35,290 nucleotides of DNA from CAYFHQ01 sp964342805 (GCA_964342805.1 CAYFHQ010000030.1:1-35290), one strand, 5' to 3'; positions 14,340 to 22,117 are shown, counted from the stretch's first letter. Made by a program: numbers and translations. Notes: generated by a model not told the origin, from the letters alone.

Positions 14340-14547
14340 ATTTTCCCCCGTTATGTAGTCGCAGATACTTCCCATGGCCAGCTGTCGGGCGGTCTATTGT
14401 AGACGTCTTGCAATCATGTGTACCTTAGCTTGCTTGTCTCTTGCTTGCTTCCCTATGAGCACAGGTCCAATTCCCCCACTGGGCTGGTATGGGACTTACG
14501 ATTTGTAGTCTTGTAGAGTTTGTGATTCCTCACTTCTTCTTATTATA
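14340..14547 (-). promoter_or_regulatory. Promoter -10 and long leader of the mazG-like gene
   Basis: A perfect TATAAT lies at 14542-14547 on the minus strand; no convincing -35 was found at the usual distance. From there about 195 nt lead to the start codon. The leader contains an irregular hairpin (GTCC...GGAC around CCC/GGGG, 14471-14501) and a direct repeat of AGCAAGC (14432-14454), but I recognise no riboswitch and see no intrinsic terminator in it. Between 14548 and 14633 nothing is seen. Confidence 0.35.
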
Positions 14548-14633
14548 ACCGAAGGTGGGAGGGTCATTCGTTTATTCCTTGGATTTTTACTGGACTGTAA
14601 TACGACCTACTGGATTTTGGGTGAATTTTCTCT

Positions 14634-14707
14634 AAGGTGACTCGCGACTCCCTTTGGTCGTCGGAGTATTGCAATCACACCAAATTAGAAATTTGGGTGA
14701 TTGCAAT
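14634..14707 (-). repeat. Structured interspersed repeat, copy 2
   Basis: Minus-strand homologue of 6268-6348. Hairpin one pairs ATTGCAATCAC with GTGATTGCAAT and CCAAATT with AATTTGG. Hairpin two pairs CGAC with GTCG, with opposed GA/GA mismatches and a small AAA loop, inside ACTC/GAGT. It follows the rpsI terminator directly. The joining sequence CAATACTCCGA is identical in both copies while the stems differ in a paired manner. Confidence 0.75.
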
Positions 14708-14711
14708 AAAG

Positions 14712-14740
14712 AAAAAACCTCCACGGAAAATCCGTGGAGG
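14712..14740 (-). terminator. Terminator of rplM-rpsI
   Basis: A 10-bp perfect stem (CCTCCACGGA with TCCGTGGAGG, loop TTT) is followed by TTTTTTC on the minus strand, 43 bp after the rpsI stop. Confidence 0.92.
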
Positions 14741-14782
14741 CTGTAAATGCTTGATAATCGATAAATCTTGTCGTTTTCGAAA

Positions 14783-15172
14783 TTAACGCTTGGAGAACTG
14801 TGGAGAACGACGAGCTTTTTTAAGACCGTACTTCTTACGTTCTTTCATACGTGCATCACGAGTTAGGAAGCCTTCCTTCTTAAGAGCAGGACGGTTTTCC
14901 TGGTCAGCAACACAAAGTGCACGAGCGATACCGTGACGAACTGCACCAGCTTGGCCAGTGTATCCACCACCGTTTACTAGTACGTGAACGTCAAATTTAC
15001 CTTCTGTAGAAGTAACTGCGAAAGGACGCTTGATGTCATTTCGAAGTGTTTCGTACTTGAAGTAGTCTTCCAGTGTACGACCGTTAACAACGAAGTTACC
15101 TGTACCTGGAACTAGGCGTACTCGAGCAATTGCTTTTTTTCTTCTGCCTGTACCTTGATATTGGTTAGCCAT
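14783..15172 (-). CDS. rpsI: 30S ribosomal protein S9
   Basis: S9 is a small-subunit protein whose C-terminal tail reaches the P-site tRNA. The 129-residue protein begins with the family pattern YQGTGRRKKAIARVRL, contains VNGGGYTGQAGAVRHGIARAL (central loop, residues 66-86) and ends KKARRSPQFSKR, with the terminal Lys-Arg that contacts tRNA. AGGAGG is 8 bases before the ATG. It follows rplM by 23 bp, the universal bacterial pairing of L13 and S9, and is the last gene before a strong terminator. Confidence 0.98.
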   Translation of the reverse strand: MANQYQGTGRRKKAIARVRLVPGTGNFVVNGRTLEDYFKYETLRNDIKRPFAVTSTEGKFDVHVLVNGGGYTGQAGAVRHGIARALCVADQENRPALKKEGFLTRDARMKERKKYGLKKARRSPQFSKR

Positions 15173-15195
15173 GGTCTATTTCCTCCTTCGCAGAA

Positions 15196-15624
15196 TTATA
15201 GTTCTAGTTCAACTGGCTTTTGAGCAGCATGCATGTGGTCAGCGCCACGGTATACACGAAGCTTCTTCACCATTTGTCTGCCAAGAGAGTTCTTAGGCAG
15301 CATGCCTTTGACAGCAGCGAACATTACCTTTTCAGGACGAGTCGCCATCATGTCACGGTACGTACGCTCACGAAGGTGGCCTACGTAACCTGTGTGCCAT
15401 CTGTACATCTTCTGGTCTAGCTTCTTACCAGTTAGGTGTACTTTCTCAGCGTTTACGATAATTACAAAATCACCACAGTCTACGTGTGGAGTGTATGTTG
15501 GCTTGTGCTTGCCACGAAGAATCGTAGCTACTTCTGTCGCTAGACGACCAAGCGTCTTATCAGTTGCGTCCACTACATACCATTTGCGTTCCACTTCATG
15601 TGGCTTCTGAATAAATGATTTCAT
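15196..15624 (-). CDS. rplM: 50S ribosomal protein L13
   Basis: L13 is an early-assembly large-subunit protein. The 142-residue protein shows RKWYVVDATDKTLGRLAT, the ILRGKHKPTYTPHVDCGDFV segment and the C-terminal KNSLGRQMVKKLRVYRG, all standard for the family. The ATG at 15624 has GGAGGG nine bases upstream; an upstream in-frame start would add eleven atypical residues. It has its own promoter (15731-15759) and a leader of about 100 nt. In other Firmicutes the L13 leader can bind L13 itself; here a possible hairpin (AAAACC...GGGTTTT, about 15674-15696) is present, but I cannot assign it to that family. Confidence 0.98.
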   Translation of the reverse strand: MKSFIQKPHEVERKWYVVDATDKTLGRLATEVATILRGKHKPTYTPHVDCGDFVIIVNAEKVHLTGKKLDQKMYRWHTGYVGHLRERTYRDMMATRPEKVMFAAVKGMLPKNSLGRQMVKKLRVYRGADHMHAAQKPVELEL

Positions 15625-15730
15625 TGTGGATTTCCCTCCAGTCGAAATATATTTCACCGTTTCATGTATTCGTTCAAAAACCCGGGGCTTTTAGGTTTTA
15701 ACAAAAGTGGGTCTATTACAGACCATAGCT

Positions 15731-15759
15731 ATTTTATTACACTAGGCCCTTTCAGTCAA
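15731..15759 (-). promoter_or_regulatory. Promoter of rplM-rpsI
   Basis: The minus strand shows TTGACT, exactly 17 bases, then TAAAAT, in the gap after truA. No terminator separates truA from rplM, so some read-through from the ecf-truA unit is also possible. Confidence 0.75.
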
Positions 15760-15784
15760 GCGAAATGTGCATTAATTCTACAAC

Positions 15785-15793
15785 TTATCCACA
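15785..15793 (+). promoter_or_regulatory. Single perfect DnaA box
   Basis: TTATCCACA matches the DnaA consensus exactly. It lies between the truA stop and the rplM promoter, about 25 bp upstream of the -35 box. A single box may be chance; it is recorded because the window also has the array at 12428-12595. Confidence 0.35.
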
Positions 15794-15798
15794 GGTTT

Positions 15799-16578
15799 TT
15801 ACGCCGACCACTCTTCCTGGCGTTTTTGAGTCATTTCTTCCTCTGAATAAAAGACCTGGGTTAAGGTTAAACCGCTGGCTGGAGCTGTTCTCTCTGCCCT
15901 TGTACGGTCACCAGACAGGATGATCGGTAGGATATCCCCTGGCTGCTTTTTGCCAAGGCCAACGTCGATCAAGAGACCTGACATAATCCGGACCATATTG
16001 TAGAGAAAACCGCTACCAAAAAAGCGGACAGCCATGTAGTTTCCTGTTCGCCTCACCTGAACATCAAAAACCGTTCTCACAGTGTCTGTTACAAAAGAAC
16101 CACTGGCCATAAAAGCCTTAAAGTCATGGGTCCCTACCATAGCTCTTGCCGCCTCTTCCATGGCTAGGGTGTCCACGGTGGTGGGAATTCTGGCCATGAT
16201 GTTTCTAAAGGTGGGCTTAGGCTCGTCGGCCAAAAGGAAACGATAGGTATAGACCTTGCCCTTGGCGTCAAACCGAGCATGGAAGTCGTCCTTGCTTGCA
16301 GGCTCTACATTCCGGATGTGGATATCCTCCGGTAGTCGCTTGTTAAGGACCATCTTGAGACGTTCCACAGGAATGGGCCCTGGCCAATTGAAGGAGGCTA
16401 CCTGGCCGTCCGCATGGACCCCACGGTCTGTTCGGCCTGACCCTTCAATTTGTACTTCTTCCTTGGCATAAAAACTTAGGGCTTTAACGATTTCCCCTTG
16501 CACCGTTCGATGTTTGGGCTGTTGTTGCCAGCCAAAGAACTGGGTGCCGTCGTACTCTATAATCATTTTGCAATTCAC
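15799..16578 (-). CDS. truA: tRNA pseudouridine(38-40) synthase
   Basis: TruA converts uridines 38, 39 and 40 of the tRNA anticodon arm to pseudouridine. The protein (259 residues from the chosen start) has MIIEYDGTQFFGWQ at the N-terminus, the catalytic GSGRTDRGVHA (D51) and FFGSGFLYNMVRIMSG near the C-terminus. I chose a GTG at 16578, which has AGAGG six bases upstream and gives the usual family beginning. An ATG at 16596 is in frame but shows no ribosome site. It follows ecfT by about 40 bp; the group ecfA1-ecfA2-ecfT-truA-rplM-rpsI is the standard Firmicutes order. It may share the ecf promoter. Confidence 0.95.
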   Translation of the reverse strand: MNCKMIIEYDGTQFFGWQQQPKHRTVQGEIVKALSFYAKEEVQIEGSGRTDRGVHADGQVASFNWPGPIPVERLKMVLNKRLPEDIHIRNVEPASKDDFHARFDAKGKVYTYRFLLADEPKPTFRNIMARIPTTVDTLAMEEAARAMVGTHDFKAFMASGSFVTDTVRTVFDVQVRRTGNYMAVRFFGSGFLYNMVRIMSGLLIDVGLGKKQPGDILPIILSGDRTRAERTAPASGLTLTQVFYSEEEMTQKRQEEWSA

Positions 16579-16619
16579 GGTTTGCCTCTTTTTCATGATT
16601 CATCTGGGTCAAGGTCGTC

Positions 16620-17420
16620 TTATAAGAAGACACGCCACGCAACAAGCATTGAAACATAGGCCACCATTACGGCGGCACCAACCGCATCGTTTCGGGTATA
16701 GCGGAGGATTTTCATGCGTGTTCGGTTGTCTCCCCCCCTGTAGCAACGGGCTTCCATGGCCATGGCCAGTTCGTCGGCTCGGCGGAAGGCGCTGATAAAG
16801 AGTGGTACCAGGAGTGGAATGAGGCTTTGGGCTCTCTTGAGGAGGTTGCCGGTTTCAAAATCAGCCCCTCTAGCCATTTGGGCCTTCATAATCTTGTCGG
16901 TTTCCGCCAGTAGGGTTGGAATGAACCGCAGGGCGATACTCATCATCATGGCCAGCTCGTGGGCCGGCAGACCGATTTTTCTAAAGGGAGACAGCATGAC
17001 TTCCAGGCCGTCGGTCAACTCAATGGGTGACGTTGTCAGGGTCAGCAAAGAAGTGCCGACAATTAGGAACATGAGACGAAAAGCCATAAAGAAGGCTTGG
17101 TGGATCCCCTCATAGGTCACGGTCACGGGTCCAATTTGTGTAAATATTTCACCTGGTGTCAGGAAGATGTTAATGGCAAAGGCAAAGAAGATGATAAAGA
17201 GGATAGGTTTGAGCCCTCTCATGATGTATTTAAGCGGTACTTTTGCCGTTTTGATGGTCACCCCCAGGAAGAGGACGATCAGACTGTAGGCCGCAATATC
17301 CTTGATGATAAACAAGGAGAAGACGTACAGAAAGGCTGCAAGGATCTTGAAGCGTGGGTCCATTCGATGTATGGGGGATGACACGGGAAAATACTGCCCG
17401 ATGGTAATGTCTCTAAGCAT
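16620..17420 (-). CDS. ecfT: ECF transporter transmembrane protein EcfT
   Basis: EcfT is the membrane scaffold that joins the two ATPases to an exchangeable vitamin-binding S subunit in group II energy-coupling factor transporters. The 266-residue protein starts with the family segment SPIHRMDPRFKIL, has several hydrophobic helices, and carries coupling-helix motifs QMARGADFE (ARG at 183-185) and EARCYRGG (224-230), which dock on the ATPases. The start overlaps ecfA2 by 8 bp. No S subunit is in the window, as expected for the shared group II type, so the vitamin carried cannot be named. Confidence 0.96.
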   Translation of the reverse strand: MLRDITIGQYFPVSSPIHRMDPRFKILAAFLYVFSLFIIKDIAAYSLIVLFLGVTIKTAKVPLKYIMRGLKPILFIIFFAFAINIFLTPGEIFTQIGPVTVTYEGIHQAFFMAFRLMFLIVGTSLLTLTTSPIELTDGLEVMLSPFRKIGLPAHELAMMMSIALRFIPTLLAETDKIMKAQMARGADFETGNLLKRAQSLIPLLVPLFISAFRRADELAMAMEARCYRGGDNRTRMKILRYTRNDAVGAAVMVAYVSMLVAWRVFL

Positions 17421-18276
17421 TTTTTTTTCTCCTCACCATCTCAAGAATGGTGTTTTTGGCTTCGTCTACTGTGAGGATATCGTTGGGGATGTCGTGTCCT
17501 TTGTCGATCAGGTGGTTGACCAACTTGGTGATTTGCGGAACTCCTAGGCCGATATTCTCCAGTTGCTTTGCTTCCTTAAACACGCTCTTGGGTACACCCT
17601 CCAGGGCCAGCTTTCCTTGGTCCATGACCAGGAGTCGGTCAACAAGCTTGGCAATGTCCTCCATGGAATGGGAGACCAGGATAACGGTTATTTGTCGCTC
17701 ACTGTGGAGTTTTTTGATCTGTCCAAGGATTTCGTCTCGTCCCTTGGGGTCTAGGCCCGCTGTCGGTTCGTCCAAAATAAGAACCTCAGGTTCCATGGAC
17801 AGGACACCTGCAATGGCCACCCGCCGACGTTGGCCACCAGAGAGTTCAAATGGTGACTTTTCACGGAAGTCTTCAAAATCAAGGCCTACCAATTCTATAG
17901 CGTCTTTGACCCGCCGTTTGACTTCCTCTTGACTGAGACCCAGATTGGTCGGGCCAAAAGCAACGTCTTTTTCCACTGTTTCCTCAAACAGCTGGTACTC
18001 AGGATACTGGAAGACCAAGCCTACTTTTTTCCGGACTTCTGTCAGGGATGTGGACTTGGCTGTTAGGTCCAGGCCACCCACTTCAATGGTCCCAGAACCG
18101 GGCTTGAGGAGGCCGTTTAGGTGTTGAATAAGGGTGGATTTGCCAGAACCCGTGTGGCCAATGAGACCGATGAATTCTCCATCCTCAATGGTAAAGGAGA
18201 CGTCCTTAATGGCATTGGTTTCATATGGCGTTCCCTTGTCATATATATAGTTCGCCTGTTTTACAACAATGGCCAT
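17413..18276 (-). CDS. ecfA2: ECF transporter ATP-binding protein EcfA2
   Basis: This is one of two ABC ATPases that drive the ECF vitamin transporters. The 287-residue protein has Walker A GHTGSGKST (40-48), Q-loop VFQYPEYQLF (88-97), signature LSGGQRRRVAIAGVL (from 145), Walker B VLILDEPTAGLD and the switch histidine in VILVSHSMED. The N-terminal ANYIYDKGTPYETNAIKDV with its extended first loop is typical of EcfA2. The start overlaps ecfA1 by 16 bp and the end overlaps ecfT by 8 bp, so translation of the three is coupled. Confidence 0.95.
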   Translation of the reverse strand: MAIVVKQANYIYDKGTPYETNAIKDVSFTIEDGEFIGLIGHTGSGKSTLIQHLNGLLKPGSGTIEVGGLDLTAKSTSLTEVRKKVGLVFQYPEYQLFEETVEKDVAFGPTNLGLSQEEVKRRVKDAIELVGLDFEDFREKSPFELSGGQRRRVAIAGVLSMEPEVLILDEPTAGLDPKGRDEILGQIKKLHSERQITVILVSHSMEDIAKLVDRLLVMDQGKLALEGVPKSVFKEAKQLENIGLGVPQITKLVNHLIDKGHDIPNDILTVDEAKNTILEMVRRKKNA

Positions 18277-19088
18277 AGTGCTTTCTCCATTTCTTCTACG
18301 GTCAAAATATCTGCTGGAATGTCTAAGCCTTCTTTTCTGAGTTCATGGGCCAGCAGGGTCACCTGGGGGACGTCTAGGCCCATGTCCTGGAGAGACTCTA
18401 CTTTTGAAAAGACTTCCTTTGGGCTGCCTTCCAGTAGTTTTTGTCCACCTTCCATAACAATCACACGGTCAGCGTCGATGGCTTCGTCCATGTAGTGGGT
18501 GATATGAACGATGGTGATCCCGTCCTCTTTGTTGAGGCGCTGAATGGTTTCTACGACTTCTTTACGGCCTGAAGGGTCTAGCATGGCCGTTGGTTCGTCT
18601 AGGATAATACACTCTGGCTTCATGGCCAGAATGCCAGCAATGGCGATTCTTTGTTTTTGCCCCCCGGACAAGAGGTGGGGTGGCTTTTTTCTGTGGTCAA
18701 ACATACCTACTGCCTTGAGGGCGTCCTCCACCCTTTGACGGATTTGTGGTGACGGTATGCCCAGGTTTTCAGGCCCAAAGGCAACGTCTTCCTCAACGAT
18801 GGTGGCTACGATCTGGTTGTCAGGATTTTGAAAGACCATGCCTGCCGCCTTGCGGATCTCCCAAATTTTCTCTAGATCAGCAGTGTCCATGCCGTCCACA
18901 TAGAGCTTACCACCGGAAGGCAGGAGTATGCCATTTACCAGTTTGGCAAAGGTGGACTTGCCTGAACCGTTATGGCCAATAACAACGACAAACTCTCCTT
19001 TTTTGACCTGTAAATTTAGGCCTTTAAGGGCTAAGGTGTTGTCGTGTTCCTTATTATATTGAAAACTTACGTCTTGTGATTTAATCAT
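18261..19088 (-). CDS. ecfA1: ECF transporter ATP-binding protein EcfA1
   Basis: This is the partner ATPase of EcfA2; the two form an asymmetric dimer under EcfT. The 275-residue protein has Walker A GHNGSGKST (38-46), VFQNPDNQIVATIVEEDVAFG (Q-loop region), signature LSGGQKQR (140-147), Walker B CIILDEPTAMLD and the switch histidine in VHITHYMDEA. Starting at 19088 places AGAGG six bases upstream. An earlier in-frame ATG at 19118 coincides with the expected transcription start of the promoter at 19122-19150 and lacks a ribosome site, so I reject it. It is the first gene of the ecf-truA unit, after rplQ and its terminator. Confidence 0.95.
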   Translation of the reverse strand: MIKSQDVSFQYNKEHDNTLALKGLNLQVKKGEFVVVIGHNGSGKSTFAKLVNGILLPSGGKLYVDGMDTADLEKIWEIRKAAGMVFQNPDNQIVATIVEEDVAFGPENLGIPSPQIRQRVEDALKAVGMFDHRKKPPHLLSGGQKQRIAIAGILAMKPECIILDEPTAMLDPSGRKEVVETIQRLNKEDGITIVHITHYMDEAIDADRVIVMEGGQKLLEGSPKEVFSKVESLQDMGLDVPQVTLLAHELRKEGLDIPADILTVEEMEKALWPLL

Positions 19089-19121
19089 TTCGTACCTCTT
19101 CTGTTGTGTTTCCATCACTAC

Positions 19122-19150
19122 ATTATACCCCTTTCAGGGGCCTCTAACAA
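19122..19150 (-). promoter_or_regulatory. Promoter of ecfA1-ecfA2-ecfT-truA
   Basis: The minus strand shows TTGTTA, 17 bases, then a perfect TATAAT. The spacer contains a palindrome, CCCCTGAAAGGGG, which could be an operator between -35 and -10. The promoter separates this unit from the alpha operon. Confidence 0.7.
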
Positions 19151-19231
19151 CGGCTAGTATTTGGCGGTGGTCAGTGGTCTGTAATCAGCTTTTTTCATGC
19201 TGCAGCCTGGGTGTGTGATCTTCTTTTGTGC

Positions 19232-19273
19232 TTGTGGTCCTGTTTATAGTGGGCCTTATAAACAGGGCCACAA
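19232..19273 (-). repeat. Long hairpin following the rplQ terminator
   Basis: A 17-position inverted repeat with a single C-A mismatch pairs TTGTGG-CCTGTTTATA with its complement around an 8-base loop. It begins just after the T run of the rplQ terminator and has no T run of its own. It may be a back-up terminator or a 3' RNA-stabilising hairpin. Confidence 0.6.
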
Positions 19274-19274
19274 A

Positions 19275-19310
19275 CACAAAAAAGAGCTGTTCCAGTCGGA
19301 ACAGCTCTTT
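19275..19310 (-). terminator. Terminator of the S10-spc-alpha operon (after rplQ)
   Basis: A stem of at least 11 bp (AGAGCTGTTCC with GGAACAGCTCT, loop GACT) is followed by TTTTTTGTG on the minus strand, eleven bases after the rplQ stop. Confidence 0.93.
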
Positions 19311-19320
19311 AGAGTTTGAA

Positions 19321-19662
19321 TTATACAAGCTCGATGATTGCCATCGGAGCAGCGTCACCACGACGAGGGCCCAATTTGTACATACGAGTGTAACCACCGT
19401 TACGCTCAGCGTACTTAGGAGCTAATTCGTCAAATAGCGCTTTGACAACTGTCTCGTCAGTTAGGTAAGCCAGAGCTTGACGTCGAGCATGCAGATCGCC
19501 GCGCTTAGCTAGCGTGATCATCTTTTCAGCCTGCTTACGAGTCTCTTTAGCACGAGTCTCAGTCGTTTCGATTCGACCGTTAGCCAGTAGGCTCGTAGTC
19601 AGGTTACGAAGCATCAGCTGTCTGTGGGACGAAGCGCGACCCAGTTTTCTGTATCCTGCCAT
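19321..19662 (-). CDS. rplQ: 50S ribosomal protein L17
   Basis: L17 lies near the peptide exit site of the large subunit. The 113-residue protein has the family start MAGYRKLGRASSHRQLMLRN and ends with RMYKLGPRRGDAAPMAIIEL, the conserved C-terminal strand. The ATG at 19662 has AAGGAGG seven bases upstream; a TTG six bases earlier touches that site and is rejected. It closes the alpha operon, 19 bp after rpoA. Confidence 0.97.
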   Translation of the reverse strand: MAGYRKLGRASSHRQLMLRNLTTSLLANGRIETTETRAKETRKQAEKMITLAKRGDLHARRQALAYLTDETVVKALFDELAPKYAERNGGYTRMYKLGPRRGDAAPMAIIELV

Positions 19663-19681
19663 GTTCAACCCTCCTTACGCG

Positions 19682-20632
19682 TTATTCTTCTTCCATCTTG
19701 AGGCCCAAGCCAAGATCAGCAAGTTTTGCTTTAACTTCTTCAAGTGACTTTTTACCAAGGTTACGAACTTTCATCATATCGTCTTCAGAACGATCAGTTA
19801 GTTCTTCCACTGTGTTAATACCAGCACGCTTCAAACAGTTGTAAGAACGTACGGATAGGTCCAGCTCCTCGATAGTCATTTCAAGAACTTTTTCTTTCTT
19901 GTCCTCTTCTTTTTCGACCATGATCTCAACGCCTGAAACAGAGTCTGTCATATTAACAAACAGGTTCAGGTGCTCAGACATGACCTTAGCACCAAGAGAA
20001 GCGGCTTCATCTGGCTTAATAGAGCCATCAGTCCAAATCTCAAGAGTTAGTTTGTCGTAATCAGCCACTTGGCCAACACGTGTTTTTTCTACTGCATAGT
20101 TCACTTTTTTGACAGGTGTGTAAATGGAGTCAACAGGGATGATTCCAATTGGTAGACCAGCTTCCTTGTTGTTGTCAGCTGATACGTACCCACGACCTTT
20201 TGCCAGTGCAATCTCCATGCTAAGGTTAGCATCTGTTTCCAACGTACAGATGTGAAGTTCTGTATCCAGAATTTCAACGTCTGCGTCAGCGATGATATCA
20301 CCAGCAGTGATAGCACCTTGTTCGCTGGACTCAATACGGAGGATCTTCACGTCATCTTCAGAGTTGATCTTTGCAGATAGCTCTTTCAGATTTAGGATGA
20401 TTTCCATAACGTCTTCTTTGACACCAGGAATCGTTGAGAATTCGTGAAGAACGTTCTCAACCTTGATCCATTTTACTGCAGTCCCTGGCAAGGACGACAG
20501 CAGGATTCTACGCAGGCTGTTGCCAAGCGTGATCCCATAGCCTCTTTCGAGTGGCTCCACAACAAACTTGCCATAGGTAAACTTGTCGTCGATTTCCAAA
20601 CATTCGATTTTTGGCTTTTCGATTTCGATCAT
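19682..20632 (-). CDS. rpoA: DNA-directed RNA polymerase subunit alpha
   Basis: RpoA dimerises to start assembly of RNA polymerase, and its C-terminal domain contacts UP elements and activators. The 316-residue protein has the N-terminal dimer domain (FVVEPLERGYGITLGNSLRRILL, residues about 23-45; family hallmark), an acidic linker rich in glutamate and lysine, and a C-terminal domain with RSYNCLKRAGINTVEEL and RNLGKKSLEEVKAKL, the DNA-contacting helices. GGAGGG precedes the ATG. Its place between rpsD and rplQ is standard for the alpha operon. Confidence 0.98.
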   Translation of the reverse strand: MIEIEKPKIECLEIDDKFTYGKFVVEPLERGYGITLGNSLRRILLSSLPGTAVKWIKVENVLHEFSTIPGVKEDVMEIILNLKELSAKINSEDDVKILRIESSEQGAITAGDIIADADVEILDTELHICTLETDANLSMEIALAKGRGYVSADNNKEAGLPIGIIPVDSIYTPVKKVNYAVEKTRVGQVADYDKLTLEIWTDGSIKPDEAASLGAKVMSEHLNLFVNMTDSVSGVEIMVEKEEDKKEKVLEMTIEELDLSVRSYNCLKRAGINTVEELTDRSEDDMMKVRNLGKKSLEEVKAKLADLGLGLKMEEE

Positions 20633-20694
20633 TATATGAACCCTCCCTCTTCAGGTCTACTAATTCAAGGGCCACCAACCTACCAGTTGTCTGC

Positions 20695-21315
20695 TTATCT
20701 GGAGTAAAGCTCGATAATCAAGTGTTCTTCGATTGGCAGATCGATATCTTCGCGTGCTGGAGCTGCTGTGATTTTACCTGTCAGTTTTTCTGCGTCCATG
20801 GAGATCCACTGTGGAGCAGTGTGATCCTTCTCTGCAAATTCCTTGAACTTAGCAGAAGACTTAGAACGCTCTTTCACTTCGATAGTATCACCGATCTTCA
20901 ATGTCATTGAAGGAATATCAGCTTTTTTACCGTTTAGTCGGAAGTGACCATGAGTTACCAGCTGACGAGCTTCCTTACGGGAGCCAGCTAGACCCATACG
21001 GTAGATTACGTTATCGAAACGTAGCTCTAGAAGCTGCAGCAAGTTCTCGCCTGCTTTACCAGGCATTTTAGCAGCTCTGTCATACGTTCTACGGAATTGA
21101 CCTTCGATCAGGCCGTAGAAACGCTTAACTTTTTGCTTCTCACGAAGCTGTACACCGTAACCAGAAATCTTCGTACGACGCTGGCCGTGTTGGCCTGGAG
21201 CACCTGTACGACGGTTAACGGCACATTTATCAGAGTAACATCTGTCGCCTTTTAGATACAGCTTTTCGCCTTCACGGCGGCAAAGTCTGCAAGACGGTCC
21301 TGTATATCTTGCCAT
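20695..21315 (-). CDS. rpsD: 30S ribosomal protein S4 (zinc-binding form)
   Basis: S4 nucleates 30S assembly on 16S rRNA and is often the repressor of its own operon. The 206-residue protein keeps the N-terminal zinc site (C9, C12, C26, C31; SCRLCRREG), the TGAPGQHGQRRTK region, and an S4-type RNA-binding domain (RQLVTHGHFRLNGKKADIPS). Loss of these cysteines is common in other Firmicutes, so this is the C+ form. It is 62 bp upstream of rpoA, the largest gap in the operon. Confidence 0.98.
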   Translation of the reverse strand: MARYTGPSCRLCRREGEKLYLKGDRCYSDKCAVNRRTGAPGQHGQRRTKISGYGVQLREKQKVKRFYGLIEGQFRRTYDRAAKMPGKAGENLLQLLELRFDNVIYRMGLAGSRKEARQLVTHGHFRLNGKKADIPSMTLKIGDTIEVKERSKSSAKFKEFAEKDHTAPQWISMDAEKLTGKITAAPAREDIDLPIEEHLIIELYSR

Positions 21316-21332
21316 CTTTCGCTAACCTCCTA

Positions 21333-21734
21333 TTATACTCGTCTGCGCTTAGGAGGACGACAACCGTTATGTGGGATTGGCGTCACGTCCTGAATAGAGC
21401 TGATTTCAAGACCAGCAGCCTGAAGAGCTCGGATTGCTGCTTCACGACCGGAACCTGGTCCTTTAACGAATACTTCAACAGTCTTCAGACCGTGCTCCAT
21501 AGCAGACTTAGCTGCTGCTTCTGCACACATCTGAGCCGCAAATGGAGTAGACTTACGGGAACCCTTGAAGCCTAGTGCACCAGCACTTGACCAAGAAATC
21601 GCGTTACCATTTGTGTCTGTTAGCGTAACGATTGTATTATTAAAAGTCGCCTGAATATGAGCTTGACCTCGGTCAATATTCTTTTTAACTTTCTTGCGAC
21701 CGCGCGTAGTCTTACGTGCTTTTTTAGCTACCAT
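21333..21734 (-). CDS. rpsK: 30S ribosomal protein S11
   Basis: S11 forms part of the platform of the small subunit, next to the mRNA exit. The 133-residue protein has a basic N-terminus, HIQATFNNTIVTLTDTNGN, GPGSGREAAIRALQAAGL and the conserved C-terminal DVTPIPHNGCRPPKRRRV. A good ribosome site lies before the ATG. It sits between rpsM and rpsD as in nearly all bacteria. Confidence 0.98.
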   Translation of the reverse strand: MVAKKARKTTRGRKKVKKNIDRGQAHIQATFNNTIVTLTDTNGNAISWSSAGALGFKGSRKSTPFAAQMCAEAAAKSAMEHGLKTVEVFVKGPGSGREAAIRALQAAGLEISSIQDVTPIPHNGCRPPKRRRV

Positions 21735-21748
21735 GCGTCACAGCCTCC

Positions 21749-22117
21749 TTACTTCTTCTTCTTAGCAACGGTACGAGCCGGACCCTTGCGCGTTCGCGCA
21801 TTAGTCTTCGTACGCTGACCACGAACAGGAAGACCTTTTCTGTGACGAATGCCTCTGTAGCATCCGATTTCACGAAGACGCTTGATGTTAAGCGCGATTT
21901 CGCGACGTAGGTCACCTTCTACAACGTGATCAGTTTCAATGATGTTTCTCAGTTGAGAAACTTCTTCTTCAGTGAGATCTTTAACTCGCGTGCTTTCGTT
22001 AATAGAAGCTTTTGCGAGAATATCACCAGAAGTCGTACGGCCGATGCCGTAGATGTAAGTCAGGCCGATAACGACGCGCTTGTCTCTCGGCAAGTCAACA
22101 CCTGCGATACGTGCCAT
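21749..22117 (-). CDS. rpsM: 30S ribosomal protein S13
   Basis: S13 sits in the head of the small subunit and contacts P-site tRNA and the L5 bridge. The 122-residue protein starts MARIAGVDLPRDKRVVIGLT, has the helix-hairpin-helix YGIGRTTSGDILAKA and ends with the basic RGQRTKTNARTRKGP and lysine tail. AGGAGG precedes the ATG. It follows rpmJ by 125 bp, a gap with no visible gene or terminator. Confidence 0.98.
   Translation of the reverse strand: MARIAGVDLPRDKRVVIGLTYIYGIGRTTSGDILAKASINESTRVKDLTEEEVSQLRNIIETDHVVEGDLRREIALNIKRLREIGCYRGIRHRKGLPVRGQRTKTNARTRKGPARTVAKKKK

Noticed and set aside
14432..14454. Direct repeats of AGCAAGC in the mazG leader as a CRISPR or iteron remnant
   Set aside because: Only two short copies, no unique spacers, no cas genes or replication protein nearby.
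16579..16596. ATG at 16596 as the truA start
   Set aside because: No ribosome binding site precedes it; the GTG at 16578 has AGAGG at good spacing and gives the usual TruA N-terminus. The ATG cannot be fully excluded.
19185..19397. Open frame of 70 codons on the minus strand between rplQ and ecfA1
   Set aside because: It covers the rplQ terminator, a second hairpin and the end of rplQ in another frame; no ribosome site.
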